64,000 nt of DNA from Clostridia bacterium (GCA_017517745.1 JAFWYJ010000051.1:1-64000); one strand, 5' to 3'. Positions 7,717 through 17,025 are shown, counted from the first letter of the stretch. Notes: generated by a model from the sequence alone, not told the origin. Numbers and translations are program-made.

Positions 7717-10700
7717 TTAGTCAGCGAAAGCTGCCAGGATTGCCTGGTACTCTGCAACAGCCTCAATCTCTTCCACGGTCTTGCCGTAGTAGGTGTCAGC
7801 GAATGCCGCGTCAACCAACTGCTGCCAGCCGGGATTGGTCTCGTTGTTCGCCTCAATTCCGAGAGCGTTTGCCATCTGATTGACTGCGTTACGTCCGGAA
7901 GTGATGCCCGCATACTTGAACATGTTGGGCGTGTCATCCTCGTTGGACCAGATTCTCTCGTAGGTCGAAACACCGAAGTGATCCTCAGTGGTCGTACCTG
8001 CAACGGTCCACAAGTTGACGTATGCGGTTGCGGGATCTCTGTTCGCCGTGGTGTCCTCTGCGATACCGATGATACCACCGGATGCAGCGAGCACGTTGTT
8101 GTTACCCGATGCAGTGAATGCTGCATCGAAGTGATCTGCAAGGTTGAACAGGTTCTTGTATGCAACCTTACCTGCGTCACCGGAGTTGTCACTACCGATG
8201 ATACCGCCGAGAGCGACACGGTGGTTGTTCGAGGAACCACCCATCTTCTCGATTGCGCTCATTGCGCCGGTGTTGATACAGTTGGAGATCGAGTTCTGCT
8301 GATCCTTGGTTGCGCCGGTGTAAACACCTGCGATACCGCCAACGCCGGTCCATCTCTTGAAGGAGATTGCACTGATTGCACCGTTGTTGATACAGAAGTC
8401 GATGGTTCCCTCGAAGGATCCAACGATACCTGCAGCTGCAGCTACACCAACAACCTTCGCGTTGTTCTCACAGTAGGAAACAACGGTCTTGTCGATTGCG
8501 AGACCGACGATACCGCCTGCGAAGACACCGTGTGCCTCGGAAGCCGCGTCAGTGGAGCAATTGGTGATGGTGGAGTTGATGGACAGACCAACAATGACAC
8601 CTGCAACCTTCTCGGTGGTTGCCTTGACCTGCATGATTGCGCTGGAGTTGGACTTACCAACCTTGACGTTCTCAGCATGGACGTCCTTGACGGAACCGCC
8701 GCTGACAAATCCGAAGATACCGGACATGTAGTCCTCAGCGTAGGTCTCCTGGCTGATGTCATTCACACCGTAATCAGAAACTCTGATCTCAGCGTTCTTG
8801 ATTGCAAAGCCTGCACCGTCGTAGTTACCGCCGAATGCAATACGAGTCGTGTAATCCTCGGTTGCCTGCTTCAGACCGATGGGAAGGAATCTCTGGTTGT
8901 TGAGGTCGAGGTCTGCGGTCTGCTTGAAGTACAGTCCCGTGAAGACCTTTCTGGAAGTTTCATCTCTACCGGAGAGGAACTTTGCACCGTTAACGTCCTT
9001 CACTGCCCATGCGAGCCAAGCGAGATGCTCGGGTCTCTCGATGAGGTAAGGATCTGCTTCGGTACCGGTTCCGTTTGCGGGCTTGACGTAGTCAGCCATG
9101 CCCTGCCAGCCGTCACCTTCAATGTCGTTGCCGTTTTCAAGATCGAGCACGATCTCGGTTTCATCAGACACAGAACCGTCATCGGGAAGATGCTTCACAA
9201 AAGCACCGTCCGTGTAGGTGATGGTCCAAGTTGCACCCATCTTGCGATCTGCATCAACGTCATCACCCATTTCAACAAGGAAAGGAGTTACGTTGATGAC
9301 AGTCGTGCCGGTTGCGGGGATTTCGCCAATGGCGATTGCATATGCTGCAACACCAAGGTCGAGCTGTGCGGGAGTGTAGGTCTTGCCGCCACCGCGCACA
9401 CGTCTGAGAAGCTTCTCTGCAACGTAGGTGGTCTCGGTATCGCCTGCAGCGTTGCTGACAGAAACGATGAAGCCCTGAACCTCGTTGATCCAGTCGTCAA
9501 CGACACCGATCAGACGAACGCCGACCTTGCCGTCAACAACCTCAGTCTCCTGAACGCCTGCATAGCGAACAGTGTCGATGGTCAAAGAAGGAATGCCGCC
9601 GTCAAGGTTGACGTCGAGAACGTTTGCAAAGAATGCAAACGCTGCAACAACGTTGCGGGATTTTTCCTTCATTTCATCAATAGTAATTGCATAGTCACAA
9701 GTGCTGACGCCTGCCGCATTGGTGGTGGGTACGCAGAACTTCTTGGAAGAACCGTTTCCGCGTGCGTTAACCAGACCTGCGATTTCGGAGTCGGGCTGAC
9801 CATACTTACCCATGGAAAGCTCCTGCTTGGGAGCAACCACGTTGTCATCACCCTCTTCGGTGGGCTTACCAAAAACGTCACGGTAAGCAACAACGGACAT
9901 GGAAAAGTCAAAGGTTGCAACGAAAGTGTTTGCAGAGCCCTTGATCTGACCGAGGATCGCACCGGTCAAAACCTGGTTCAATCCGTCCGCGTCATTCACC
10001 ATGTAATCGAGAATGGTGAAGTTTTCCATCAGGTTGTAGCAATGGCTGAAGAGGTAGGTAGTGGTATCGTTACCCTCGCAGCCCAGGATGCCTGCGGTGT
10101 AACCGCGACGACGGCTCAGGCCCTCGGTGAAAGAAATTGCTCCGATCTCTGCTTCAGCGGAGTTCAAGCAATACTTGAAATCGGTGTTGGGGTTGCCCAA
10201 ACCGGTTCCGTAACCCATCATACCGCCTGCAAAGGTCTCGCCCTGCTTCACAGTGTAGGTCATGACCATGCCGTTGTTTACGCAGAAGGAAATCTCCTGA
10301 ACGGCACCGCCGCCGAGCATACCGCCGGCAACGAAGTCGGAGGCGACTGCTGCGTTGTTGATGCAACGGGTGATCACGGTTCCGTGACCTGCGCCGTCAT
10401 CTGCATCGGGGTTTCTGAAAGTGAAACCAACCATACCGCCTGCTGCCCATGCGCCGAATGCGTTGGAATCAGCATCAGTGGTACAACGGTCAAGAGAGAT
10501 GTTGGAAGCGATACCAACGATCACGCCGGCAACGCCAACAGAGTAGATGTCTTCAAGAGCTGCATCGGGATCACCTTCGCCAAAGAACGAGCCAACAACG
10601 ATGTTCTCTGCGTTCACGTTCTTGATGGTTGCTTCCATAGCGGCACCGAAGATACCTGCACCGTAGATCATGTCAACCTCAGTGATGAAGTCGGAACCGA

Positions 10701-11130
10701 CGGAAACGTTGTTTTCAACAGCCTCAATGGTTGCATTTTTGATTACGAAATCGCCACCATCGTATGTACCCTTGAAGGCAAGGGTGAGATCCTCATCGAT
10801 CATCGGCGCACCGGACGTCGTGGACTTCTCGGTGAGAGCCATAAGCGTACCGATAGGCGTGAACGCCTTGTCATTCAGATCGATGTCTGCAGTCTGGAGG
10901 AAATACTTGCCCTCGTAATCCTCGCCCGCTGCTACCTGAGCGGAAAGCCACGCAAGATTCTCTGCGTTGGCAATCTGATAGGGATTGCTCTCCGAGCCGT
11001 CACCGGCAGGAGCAGTCGCAGTAGTGCCGTCCCATGCGTCTGCGCTGATGCTCAACGTTCCAATGGTCAACGTTCCGAGAATCATAATCACAGCAAGCAG
11101 AAGGGACAACATTCTTTGTGTTTTTCTCAT
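7717..11130 (-). CDS. Secreted protein with two GLUG-type repeat arrays
   Basis: The protein has 1137 residues and starts with a signal peptide (MRKTQRMLSLLLAVIMILGT, likely cut near SISADA). The order is: entry module (about 32-130; LAWLSAQVAAG, KYFLQTADIDL), a first GLUG array (to about 430), a beta-sandwich-like domain (about 520-647; VRYAGVQE, VINVTPF, YTDGAFV), an acidic linker, a second entry module (about 675-790; WQGMADYVKPANGTG), and a second GLUG array to about 1040. It is therefore a tandem version of the neighbouring GLUG proteins. No catalytic domain or cell-wall anchor (LPxTG, SLH) is visible, so it is probably secreted or held by partners. AAAAGGAG precedes the ATG. A role in adhesion or glycan contact is inferred from the family only. 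Confidence 0.85.
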   Translation of the reverse strand: MRKTQRMLSLLLAVIMILGTLTIGTLSISADAWDGTTATAPAGDGSESNPYQIANAENLAWLSAQVAAGEDYEGKYFLQTADIDLNDKAFTPIGTLMALTEKSTTSGAPMIDEDLTLAFKGTYDGGDFVIKNATIEAVENNVSVGSDFITEVDMIYGAGIFGAAMEATIKNVNAENIVVGSFFGEGDPDAALEDIYSVGVAGVIVGIASNISLDRCTTDADSNAFGAWAAGGMVGFTFRNPDADDGAGHGTVITRCINNAAVASDFVAGGMLGGGAVQEISFCVNNGMVMTYTVKQGETFAGGMMGYGTGLGNPNTDFKYCLNSAEAEIGAISFTEGLSRRRGYTAGILGCEGNDTTTYLFSHCYNLMENFTILDYMVNDADGLNQVLTGAILGQIKGSANTFVATFDFSMSVVAYRDVFGKPTEEGDDNVVAPKQELSMGKYGQPDSEIAGLVNARGNGSSKKFCVPTTNAAGVSTCDYAITIDEMKEKSRNVVAAFAFFANVLDVNLDGGIPSLTIDTVRYAGVQETEVVDGKVGVRLIGVVDDWINEVQGFIVSVSNAAGDTETTYVAEKLLRRVRGGGKTYTPAQLDLGVAAYAIAIGEIPATGTTVINVTPFLVEMGDDVDADRKMGATWTITYTDGAFVKHLPDDGSVSDETEIVLDLENGNDIEGDGWQGMADYVKPANGTGTEADPYLIERPEHLAWLAWAVKDVNGAKFLSGRDETSRKVFTGLYFKQTADLDLNNQRFLPIGLKQATEDYTTRIAFGGNYDGAGFAIKNAEIRVSDYGVNDISQETYAEDYMSGIFGFVSGGSVKDVHAENVKVGKSNSSAIMQVKATTEKVAGVIVGLSINSTITNCSTDAASEAHGVFAGGIVGLAIDKTVVSYCENNAKVVGVAAAAGIVGSFEGTIDFCINNGAISAISFKRWTGVGGIAGVYTGATKDQQNSISNCINTGAMSAIEKMGGSSNNHRVALGGIIGSDNSGDAGKVAYKNLFNLADHFDAAFTASGNNNVLAASGGIIGIAEDTTANRDPATAYVNLWTVAGTTTEDHFGVSTYERIWSNEDDTPNMFKYAGITSGRNAVNQMANALGIEANNETNPGWQQLVDAAFADTYYGKTVEEIEAVAEYQAILAAFAD

Positions 11131-11735
11131 AAAAGTTCTCCTTTTCTTTTTTGTTTGGGATTTGGGTTTACAAAAATGAAATGTGTTGGTCTGAAAGATC
11201 CTCCTTTCTCAATCGACACCGTGTTTGCTCTCAATGGGCAAATATTGAGAAGTTCCCACGGTATTCGAATATCTTGCGGTAAGCCTTTTCACGAACAACG
11301 ATCAGACACAGACCCCTTTCGTATCAGAGCGTCATACCATCTCCGAGATCGGAAAGGTTCCGGCCTGCAATACGTTTTCGGCGACTTACCAAGATTGCAT
11401 CGTTGTCGTGACCCTTGTTTTTCCTGCAAAAGGATGCCCGGAGGGTCGCCGGAGCTTTATAATGAACGCATTTCCCTCTCAACCGTTCCACCGAAGCGAT
11501 CGTTCGCCACGGTCCGTCTCATCCGTTTTCGAAACAAGTTCGATCCGACAAAGCCAAAGGCTCTGCCGCAACGGCGTCAACAGCGAGAACGGTTGCGGTC
11601 CATGCGGGATTTTTGAACAACCGGATTTTTTTGCTTTACAAGCAGTATATGCCATCCGTCATCGACGGTCCGCGTTTCAAGCCATCCTTTACGGATCGCT
11701 TGTCCGCAAGCTCCGCCGCGGGAAAGCACTCGGCA
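11131..11735. other. 605-base region without a convincing gene
   Basis: This region lies upstream of the 1137-residue GLUG gene and downstream of the SHMT-like gene. It should hold the promoter of the first and the terminator of the second. A weak inverted repeat (AGCC-AAAG-GGCT type) occurs near 11551-11571. Open frames here lack ribosome binding sites and protein-like composition. I see no RNA gene or repeat. Confidence 0.4.
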
Positions 11736-12974
11736 TCAGTTCGGCAGCGGGAACTTCTTGGCAAGCTCTGCGACCTTTGCCTTAACGCCTGCAACCGCCT
11801 CGGCGTCATCGAGCTTCGTCGCAAGAGTCAACCACAGATCCGCCACCTCGTCCAGCTCCTTCTCTCCGAAGCCGCGCTGGGTGAGAACCGTTACGCCTGC
11901 GCGCAAGCCGCGTGCCGTGGGATGGTTGTCAAAGGGGATCGCCTTGGTGTTGACCGTAATACCGACATCCTGCATCACGTCTGCCAAACGCTCGCAATCC
12001 ACGCCGAAGGGGCGAAGGTCTGCAACGAACATGTGGCAATCGGTGCCTCCGGTAAGAATTCCGAAGCCGCGTTTCTGCAGTGCATCGCAGAAATACTTGG
12101 CGTTCTTCAGAATGCGTGCCATCAGATCCTTGAACTCGGGCGTCTGCGAATACTGCAGCGCGTAGGTCATTGCGGCGATGGTCTGCACGTGCAGAGAAGC
12201 AACGACACCGGGATAGACGCTGTTGTCAATGATGTCCGCAAGCTCCTTCTTGCACATGATGAATCCGCTGTGAGGTCCGCACATGGTCTTTGTGGTGGAA
12301 GCCGTCACGATATCTGCGTAAGGAACAGGATTGGGGCTCAAGCCTGCGGCAATGAGACCGGTGAAGTGTGCGATGTCCGCCATCAGGAGTGCGCCGTTGT
12401 TGTGCGCGATGTCCGCCAGACGTTTGTAGTCGAGATCGCGGGAGTAAGCCGCGGAGCCGACCACGATGAGTTTGGGCTTGAATTCCTTCGTGATGCGCTC
12501 TGCCTCGTCATAATCGACCAGCAGCGTATCCTTGTTCAAGCCGAAGTAGCGGAAGCTGTAAAGTCTCGAAGAGATGTTCTTTCCGCCTCCGTGCGTCTGA
12601 TGCGCGCCCGCGGACGGATCCATCGAAAGCACGTGATCGCCCAGGTTCAGGCAAGCGGCATATGCGCAATAGTTCGCAACCGAGCTGGAGTATGTAGTCA
12701 TGATGGCGTGGTCTGCACCAAACACCTGACATGCGCGCTCAGCCGAGAGGACCTCGAGCTGTGCAACGTACTGCGATCCCTTCAAGCGCTGCTTTGCAGG
12801 ATTGCCGACTGCGGTCTTGTTGTTGAAGATGCTTCCGGCAAGCTCCAGCGTCATGGTCGGCTGAACGCTTTCCGATGCGATCATCTCCAGATTGTCCTCT
12901 TGTCTTGCAGTTTCAAGCGCCAGACACTCCGCCAATTGCGGGTCAATTTTCTTCAAAAGTTCGATGTTCATCAT
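11736..12974 (-). CDS. Serine hydroxymethyltransferase-like PLP enzyme (divergent active site)
   Basis: The 412-residue protein aligns end to end with glycine/serine hydroxymethyltransferase (fold-type I PLP enzyme): LEMIASESV near the N terminus, GAHQTHGGG, MADIAHFTGLI (PLP-binding Asp and His), the Schiff-base lysine at about 229 (STTKTMCGPH), and GLRAGVTVLTQRGF near the C terminus. Several usually invariant positions differ. The TTHKTLxGPRGG block reads STTKTMCGPHSG, and the tyrosine-bearing NKYAEGYPGKRYYGG block reads NKTAVGNPAKQRLKG. It may therefore be a paralogue acting on another beta-hydroxy amino acid rather than the folate-linked GlyA. I chose the ATG at 12974 because AAAGG lies 8 bases upstream; longer frames add unrelated sequence. 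It is transcribed divergently from the AraC gene. Confidence 0.8.
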   Translation of the reverse strand: MMNIELLKKIDPQLAECLALETARQEDNLEMIASESVQPTMTLELAGSIFNNKTAVGNPAKQRLKGSQYVAQLEVLSAERACQVFGADHAIMTTYSSSVANYCAYAACLNLGDHVLSMDPSAGAHQTHGGGKNISSRLYSFRYFGLNKDTLLVDYDEAERITKEFKPKLIVVGSAAYSRDLDYKRLADIAHNNGALLMADIAHFTGLIAAGLSPNPVPYADIVTASTTKTMCGPHSGFIMCKKELADIIDNSVYPGVVASLHVQTIAAMTYALQYSQTPEFKDLMARILKNAKYFCDALQKRGFGILTGGTDCHMFVADLRPFGVDCERLADVMQDVGITVNTKAIPFDNHPTARGLRAGVTVLTQRGFGEKELDEVADLWLTLATKLDDAEAVAGVKAKVAELAKKFPLPN

Positions 12975-13045
12975 TTTTTGTACCTTTTCTACAAGATTCC
13001 CAAAGTGGTTCATTATTATTATATATCTTTTTTTTGAAAAAAACA

Positions 13046-13075
13046 TTTGCAATTTTGACAATTTTGTTGTATAAT
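13046..13075 (+). promoter_or_regulatory. Candidate promoter of AraC-family gene
   Basis: TATAAT at 13070-13075 with TTTGCA at 13046-13051 (18-base spacer), 24 bases before the AraC start codon. The nearer TTGACA at 13055 is too close to pair with this -10 box. Confidence 0.5.
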
Positions 13076-13099
13076 ATTGACTATCAGGAGGATTTCGCT

Positions 13100-14059
13100 A
13101 TGAAAACAACTATTTATTCTCAAAACAGGCACTTTTTGTGGCATCACACCGTAGAATCCCGCGAGCACGGCTCCCTCAACGACATCATGCATTACGACCA
13201 TAACATGGTCGTCACCTACTTTCTTCACGCCAGCGGCACCATCTCCGTGGAAGGCAGCAGCACGATCGTCAAGGAGGGCGACGTCCTGATTTTGAACCCC
13301 CACGAATTCCACCGCTGTGTCTATGATGCCAACCCCCAGCACGAGCGCATTTCGATCCAGATCAATCCCACCATTGCCGAAGGTCTTTCGGTTTCCGCCA
13401 AGCAACTGTTCAGTGCCTTCTACGATCGGCCGCTCGGAAAAGGCAACGTCATTCCCGCAAAGGTCGTCCAAGAACTGCACATCGACCAGCTCCTCAAGGA
13501 AATCGAGATCCCCGAACACGAGGACCCCGATTTTGACGTCATTTTTCAATGCCGCATCATCGAACTGATGATCCTGCTCAAAAAAGCCGTCAAGCTCGCC
13601 GTGCACGAGCAGCTTCCCAAGCAGGAAAACAAAACCGTCTCCCGCGCGATCGAATACATCAACCAACACCTTGCCGAAGAGCTGACCACATCCTCCATCG
13701 CCAAGCAGCTCTTTGTGGACAAGTCTTATTTCTGTCGCATTTTCAAGCAAACCACGGGTGCCACCTTCAACGAATATCTGACGCAAAAACGCATCGACTT
13801 CGCGCTTCAACTGATCAACAGCGGTCTTTCCTGCACAGAGGCATGCTATAAGAGCGGCTTCGGAAACTACTCGAGCTTTTACAAATATTTCAAGCGCTAC
13901 ACCGAAAACATTCCGAACAAAAACAAGGATAAAAAGAACGAGCAGAAAAAACAAGCACAGGGAAAAAACGCGCAAGGCAAGAGCGCGCAAAGCAAATCCG
14001 CACAGAGAAAAAAAGCGCAAAACAAGTCGGAACAAAATCAATCACAGCAAAGTGAATAA
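13100..14059 (+). CDS. AraC-family transcriptional regulator with low-complexity basic tail
   Basis: The protein has 319 residues. Residues 1-110 form a cupin-like sensing domain (HASGTISVEG, LILNPHEFHRC). The C-terminal AraC helix-turn-helix pair spans about 180-275 (AIEYINQHLAEELTTSSIA, DKSYFCRIFKQTTGATFNEYL, KSGFGNYSSFYKYFKRY). After the DNA-binding domain comes an unusual tail of about 45 residues made of Lys, Gln, Ala and Ser with AQGK/AQSK repeats. AGGAGG lies 8 bases before the ATG at 13100; longer frames start inside the divergent promoter. It faces away from the SHMT-like gene and is a plausible regulator of it. The sugar or amino acid sensed is unknown. Confidence 0.88.
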   Translation: MKTTIYSQNRHFLWHHTVESREHGSLNDIMHYDHNMVVTYFLHASGTISVEGSSTIVKEGDVLILNPHEFHRCVYDANPQHERISIQINPTIAEGLSVSAKQLFSAFYDRPLGKGNVIPAKVVQELHIDQLLKEIEIPEHEDPDFDVIFQCRIIELMILLKKAVKLAVHEQLPKQENKTVSRAIEYINQHLAEELTTSSIAKQLFVDKSYFCRIFKQTTGATFNEYLTQKRIDFALQLINSGLSCTEACYKSGFGNYSSFYKYFKRYTENIPNKNKDKKNEQKKQAQGKNAQGKSAQSKSAQRKKAQNKSEQNQSQQSE

Positions 14060-14067
14060 CAAAAGCG

Positions 14068-14103
14068 CGGCTGTCTCAAGCATCTGTTTGAGGCAGCCGT
14101 TTT
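14068..14103. terminator. Bidirectional terminator between araC-type and thrE-type genes
   Basis: CGGCTG-CTCAA pairs with TTGAG-CAGCCG around a short loop, with TTTT on the plus side and CGCTTTT on the minus side. It separates two convergent units. Confidence 0.8.
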
Positions 14104-14128
14104 ACGATATGGATCAAGGCAAACGCGA

Positions 14129-14575
14129 TCAATTCCGATTGCCGCGGCTCTTGATCCGAGCTTGTATTTGCGAGGTGACCAGCATCACGATAATACCGAG
14201 AGAAATAGCAAGTGCCACGGTCAGAGTTTCAATCGCGTTTGCCATTGCCAGCTCGCGGTTCACCTCGATGGCATAACGCATGGCGAGATAGAGATTGCTT
14301 CCCGGGATCAGAGAGATCAAAACCGAAAACAAAAACACCGTCTTCGGCACCCTCAAAATTTTTGCCAGACATTCGGAATAAAAGCTTCCAAACACCGCCG
14401 CGAAAAAGATTGCCAAAGGCAAGGAGCAGCCCAAAAAATCGGTGAGCAAGCAAACGCCCCACGTACAGGCGCCGCCGATTCCCGCCAGCAGGATCTGCTT
14501 TCCGTGAAGTCCGAAAATCAAAGAAAATCCAATCGCTCCCACAAACGAAGCGATCAGTTGAATCAACTCCTTCAT
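14129..14575 (-). CDS. Threonine/serine exporter family protein, small membrane subunit (ThrE_2)
   Basis: This 148-residue protein has four to five transmembrane segments. It matches the C-terminal half of the ThrE exporter (ThrE_2/DUF3815), with VFLFSVLISLIPGSNLYLAM in the middle and an amphipathic basic end. In many Firmicutes ThrE is encoded as two proteins, and here the partner is immediately upstream with a 4-base ATGA overlap, so the two are translationally coupled. Together they are expected to export threonine or serine. The link to the nearby SHMT-like serine/threonine-type enzyme is suggestive but unproven. Confidence 0.85.
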   Translation of the reverse strand: MKELIQLIASFVGAIGFSLIFGLHGKQILLAGIGGACTWGVCLLTDFLGCSLPLAIFFAAVFGSFYSECLAKILRVPKTVFLFSVLISLIPGSNLYLAMRYAIEVNRELAMANAIETLTVALAISLGIIVMLVTSQIQARIKSRGNRN

Positions 14576-15369
14576 ATCAGCAAACCTCCGAAAAGACTTT
14601 GAGAGAGCGCAAATCCTCCCGCCAATGCCAGCGCGATCACAAGCGCCTCCGAGAGCGAGATCAAGCCCGCAATGGTATCCCCAATGATCAGATTTTCCAC
14701 GGCGTGCGTGACCGAAATACCGGGAATCAGAATCATGATACAGCCGATCATGATGTGGTCAACAGACGAGCCCAGATGCATCGCCACCGCAAAGGAGGCG
14801 GCGGCAGTCGCCAAAAACGAGCACAGGGCTTGAGAAAAGAACTTGTTTCCGCCGATCTTTTTTGTCAAAAATTGACTGCCGAAAATCACCGCCGCAACAA
14901 AAGGCGCAACCAGGCAATCCTTGAGATCGCCGCCAAAAAAAGCCGTGTACGCGGTCGCCGCAAGAAGCGATCCGATCAGAACCTTCACCCATGAGGATTC
15001 ACTCCGCTTCATGATTTCGGAAAACGCCTTCTCCGCCTCTGCCAAGGTGGGACGCTCCGTGCAGATCCTGCGCGAGAGAGAATTCAATTCCTCCAATCGT
15101 CGCATGCACTTTCCCACTTCCTTGATGCGGCGACTTTGCGTCACGATCTCACCGTTTTCCCACACCGCCGTCACAAACACCAACGAGGTGATGGCAAACA
15201 CGTCGGTGCGCACCGCACCGTAAGAGGTGCAAATGCGCAAAACGGTGTCCTCCACCCTTCCCACTTCTCCGCCGGACAGCAAAATCTGCTCGCCGACGTC
15301 CAACGCCAGCCGCACAACGCCGGCGGCATCCGCCATTCGGTCTTTTTCCCGCACGCTTGTCAAACTCAT
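14572..15369 (-). CDS. Threonine/serine exporter family protein, large subunit (ThrE)
   Basis: The protein has 265 residues. A cytoplasmic N-terminal part of about 110 residues carries the ThrE hallmark (LALDVGEQILLSGGEVGRVE, then CTSYGAVRTDVFAI). Five hydrophobic segments follow (VLIGSLLAATAYTAFFGG, VAAVIFGSQFL, HIMIGCIMILIPGISVTHAV, and two C-terminal helices). This is the ThrE/DUF1212 family of amino acid exporters, split from its ThrE_2 partner downstream. AGGAAGG precedes the ATG. The stop codon overlaps the start of the partner. It is convergent with the AraC gene and divergent from the GH51 gene. Confidence 0.87.
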   Translation of the reverse strand: MSLTSVREKDRMADAAGVVRLALDVGEQILLSGGEVGRVEDTVLRICTSYGAVRTDVFAITSLVFVTAVWENGEIVTQSRRIKEVGKCMRRLEELNSLSRRICTERPTLAEAEKAFSEIMKRSESSWVKVLIGSLLAATAYTAFFGGDLKDCLVAPFVAAVIFGSQFLTKKIGGNKFFSQALCSFLATAAASFAVAMHLGSSVDHIMIGCIMILIPGISVTHAVENLIIGDTIAGLISLSEALVIALALAGGFALSQSLFGGLLI

Positions 15370-15551
15370 AAAAAATCCTTCCTACGCATCGCTTTCTCTG
15401 GTTGCCAAAGTGTTTTTCCGATTTTCACAAAAGGCTAATTTTTGGCCACTATTATAAAACTTTTAGCAAGCAAAGAGCGACAAAATATTTTATAATAAAA
15501 ATAACAGAAAAAATCTGTAAAAGGCACTTCAAAAAGGAGGAGCAAATCCAC

Positions 15552-17009
15552 ATGAAACACATTTACCTGGTCTATCCCGAAAAGATCGGCACCATTGCCC
15601 CCGAGATCTACGGACACTTCACCGAGCACATCGGCGGTGTCTTCTATGACGGTCTCTGGGTCGGTAAGGATTCCAAAATTCCCAACATCAAAGGCTTCCG
15701 CAAGGATCTCGTCGAAAAGCTGAAGGAGATCAAGCCCCCCGTCCTTCGTTGGCCCGGCGGATGCTTTGCCGAAACCTACAATTGGAGAGACGGCATCGGT
15801 GAAAACAGACCCGTCCGTCCCAGCTGGTGGACGCCCAACGACGGCCGCTACGAATCCAATGAAGTCGGCACGCACGAATTCATGGATCTTTGTGAAATGG
15901 TCGGCGCAAAGGCATATTTCGCCATGAACGTCACCTCGATCACCCCCATGGAGGCGCGCGATTGGATGGATTACTGCATGTCTCCCCGCGGCACCACAAC
16001 GCTGGCGCTGGAGCGTGAAAAGAACGGTCACCCCGAGCCGTTTGACATCGCCTACTGGGGCGTCGGAAACGAAAACTGGGGCGGCGGCGGAAACATGACC
16101 GCAGACTATTACGCTTTGCTCTACCGCAGCTTTGCAACCGTCATGGACAACATCTGCGGCAAAAAGTCCGAGTTGATCGTCGGCGGCGCGAACGGAAGTG
16201 ACTATTCCTGGACGCACGACCTGGTCGACAATCTTTCCAAGACCCACGCGCCGATGCACGGAATGTCCTTCCACTTCTACACGCAAAGAGGCAGAGACGC
16301 AGTCGATTTCGACACCGAGGAATGGTATGGAATTCTCGAGAGATGCGAAATGATGGACGAGCGCATCGAGCGCCACTACTCCTATGCCGTGGGCAAAAAG
16401 ATGGAGGACAAGCTCAAGCTCGTCGTTGACGAATGGGGCTGCTGGCATCCCGAGGGATCGGGCCCGAGCAAGGGCTACAACCTCTTCGAGCAACAATCCA
16501 CCATAAGAGACGCCCTCGTTTCGGCACTGACGCTCAACGTCTTCAACAACCAGTGCGACAAGGTAAAAATGGCAAACGTCGCACAGCTTTGCAACAACCT
16601 GCACTGCCTGTTCCTCGCCGGCGGCGAGAATTGCATCACCACACCCACCTACCACGTCTTCAAGATGTTCCGCGACCATCAGGGCGCCGAGGCGATCCGC
16701 GCGTTCGCAAACGACAACGATGACATCAAGACTCGTGTGTCGGTATCGGCATCGGTAAAAGACGAAATTTTGACCGTTACCCTTGCCAACTGCTCGTGCG
16801 AAAAGGATGCCGAGATCTCCCTGGATCTTCTGGGGGCCGTCGGTGAAAAAATGGCAAAAGTCGAGCTTCTGGCATCGGCGGATATGCACGATCACAACAC
16901 CTTCGAGCAGCCCGATCTCGTACACACTACGACCTGCGAGTGGGATGTTTCCAAGCCCGTCACGCTTCCCAAGGCTTCGGTTGCCACGGTGCAAATCAAG
17001 CTTAAATAA
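15552..17009 (+). CDS. Alpha-L-arabinofuranosidase, GH51
   Basis: The 485-residue protein is a full-length GH51 enzyme. It has the family start (YPEKIGTIAPEIYGHFTEHI), the substrate-binding RWPGGCFAETYNW, the acid/base Glu-174 in GNENWG, the nucleophile Glu-294 in VVDEWG, and the usual C-terminal beta-sandwich. GH51 enzymes release terminal arabinofuranose from arabinoxylan, arabinan or arabinogalactan oligosaccharides. There is no signal peptide, so it works inside the cell on imported oligosaccharides. AAAGGAGGAG at about 15533-15543 picks the ATG at 15552. It is a single-gene unit with its own terminator, next to the GH5-like/GH123-like operon on the other strand. Confidence 0.93.
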   Translation: MKHIYLVYPEKIGTIAPEIYGHFTEHIGGVFYDGLWVGKDSKIPNIKGFRKDLVEKLKEIKPPVLRWPGGCFAETYNWRDGIGENRPVRPSWWTPNDGRYESNEVGTHEFMDLCEMVGAKAYFAMNVTSITPMEARDWMDYCMSPRGTTTLALEREKNGHPEPFDIAYWGVGNENWGGGGNMTADYYALLYRSFATVMDNICGKKSELIVGGANGSDYSWTHDLVDNLSKTHAPMHGMSFHFYTQRGRDAVDFDTEEWYGILERCEMMDERIERHYSYAVGKKMEDKLKLVVDEWGCWHPEGSGPSKGYNLFEQQSTIRDALVSALTLNVFNNQCDKVKMANVAQLCNNLHCLFLAGGENCITTPTYHVFKMFRDHQGAEAIRAFANDNDDIKTRVSVSASVKDEILTVTLANCSCEKDAEISLDLLGAVGEKMAKVELLASADMHDHNTFEQPDLVHTTTCEWDVSKPVTLPKASVATVQIKLK

Positions 17010-17025
17010 AAAGCAAAAGTTTAAT

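Noticed and set aside
1850..10450. Regular DNA repetition resembling a tandem or CRISPR-like array
   Set aside because: The repetition follows the protein repeat GGIVG...NC and not a fixed repeat-spacer pattern.
1622..11616. Very long plus-strand open frames antisense to the GLUG genes (1622-4540, 4551-7442, 7711-11616)
   Set aside because: They lack plus-strand ribosome binding sites and any recognisable domain; they arise from the repetitive, codon-biased minus-strand coding sequence.
11408..11785. Plus-strand frame of 125 codons beside the SHMT-like gene
   Set aside because: No ribosome binding site and no protein-like pattern; it runs into the SHMT-like gene on the other strand.
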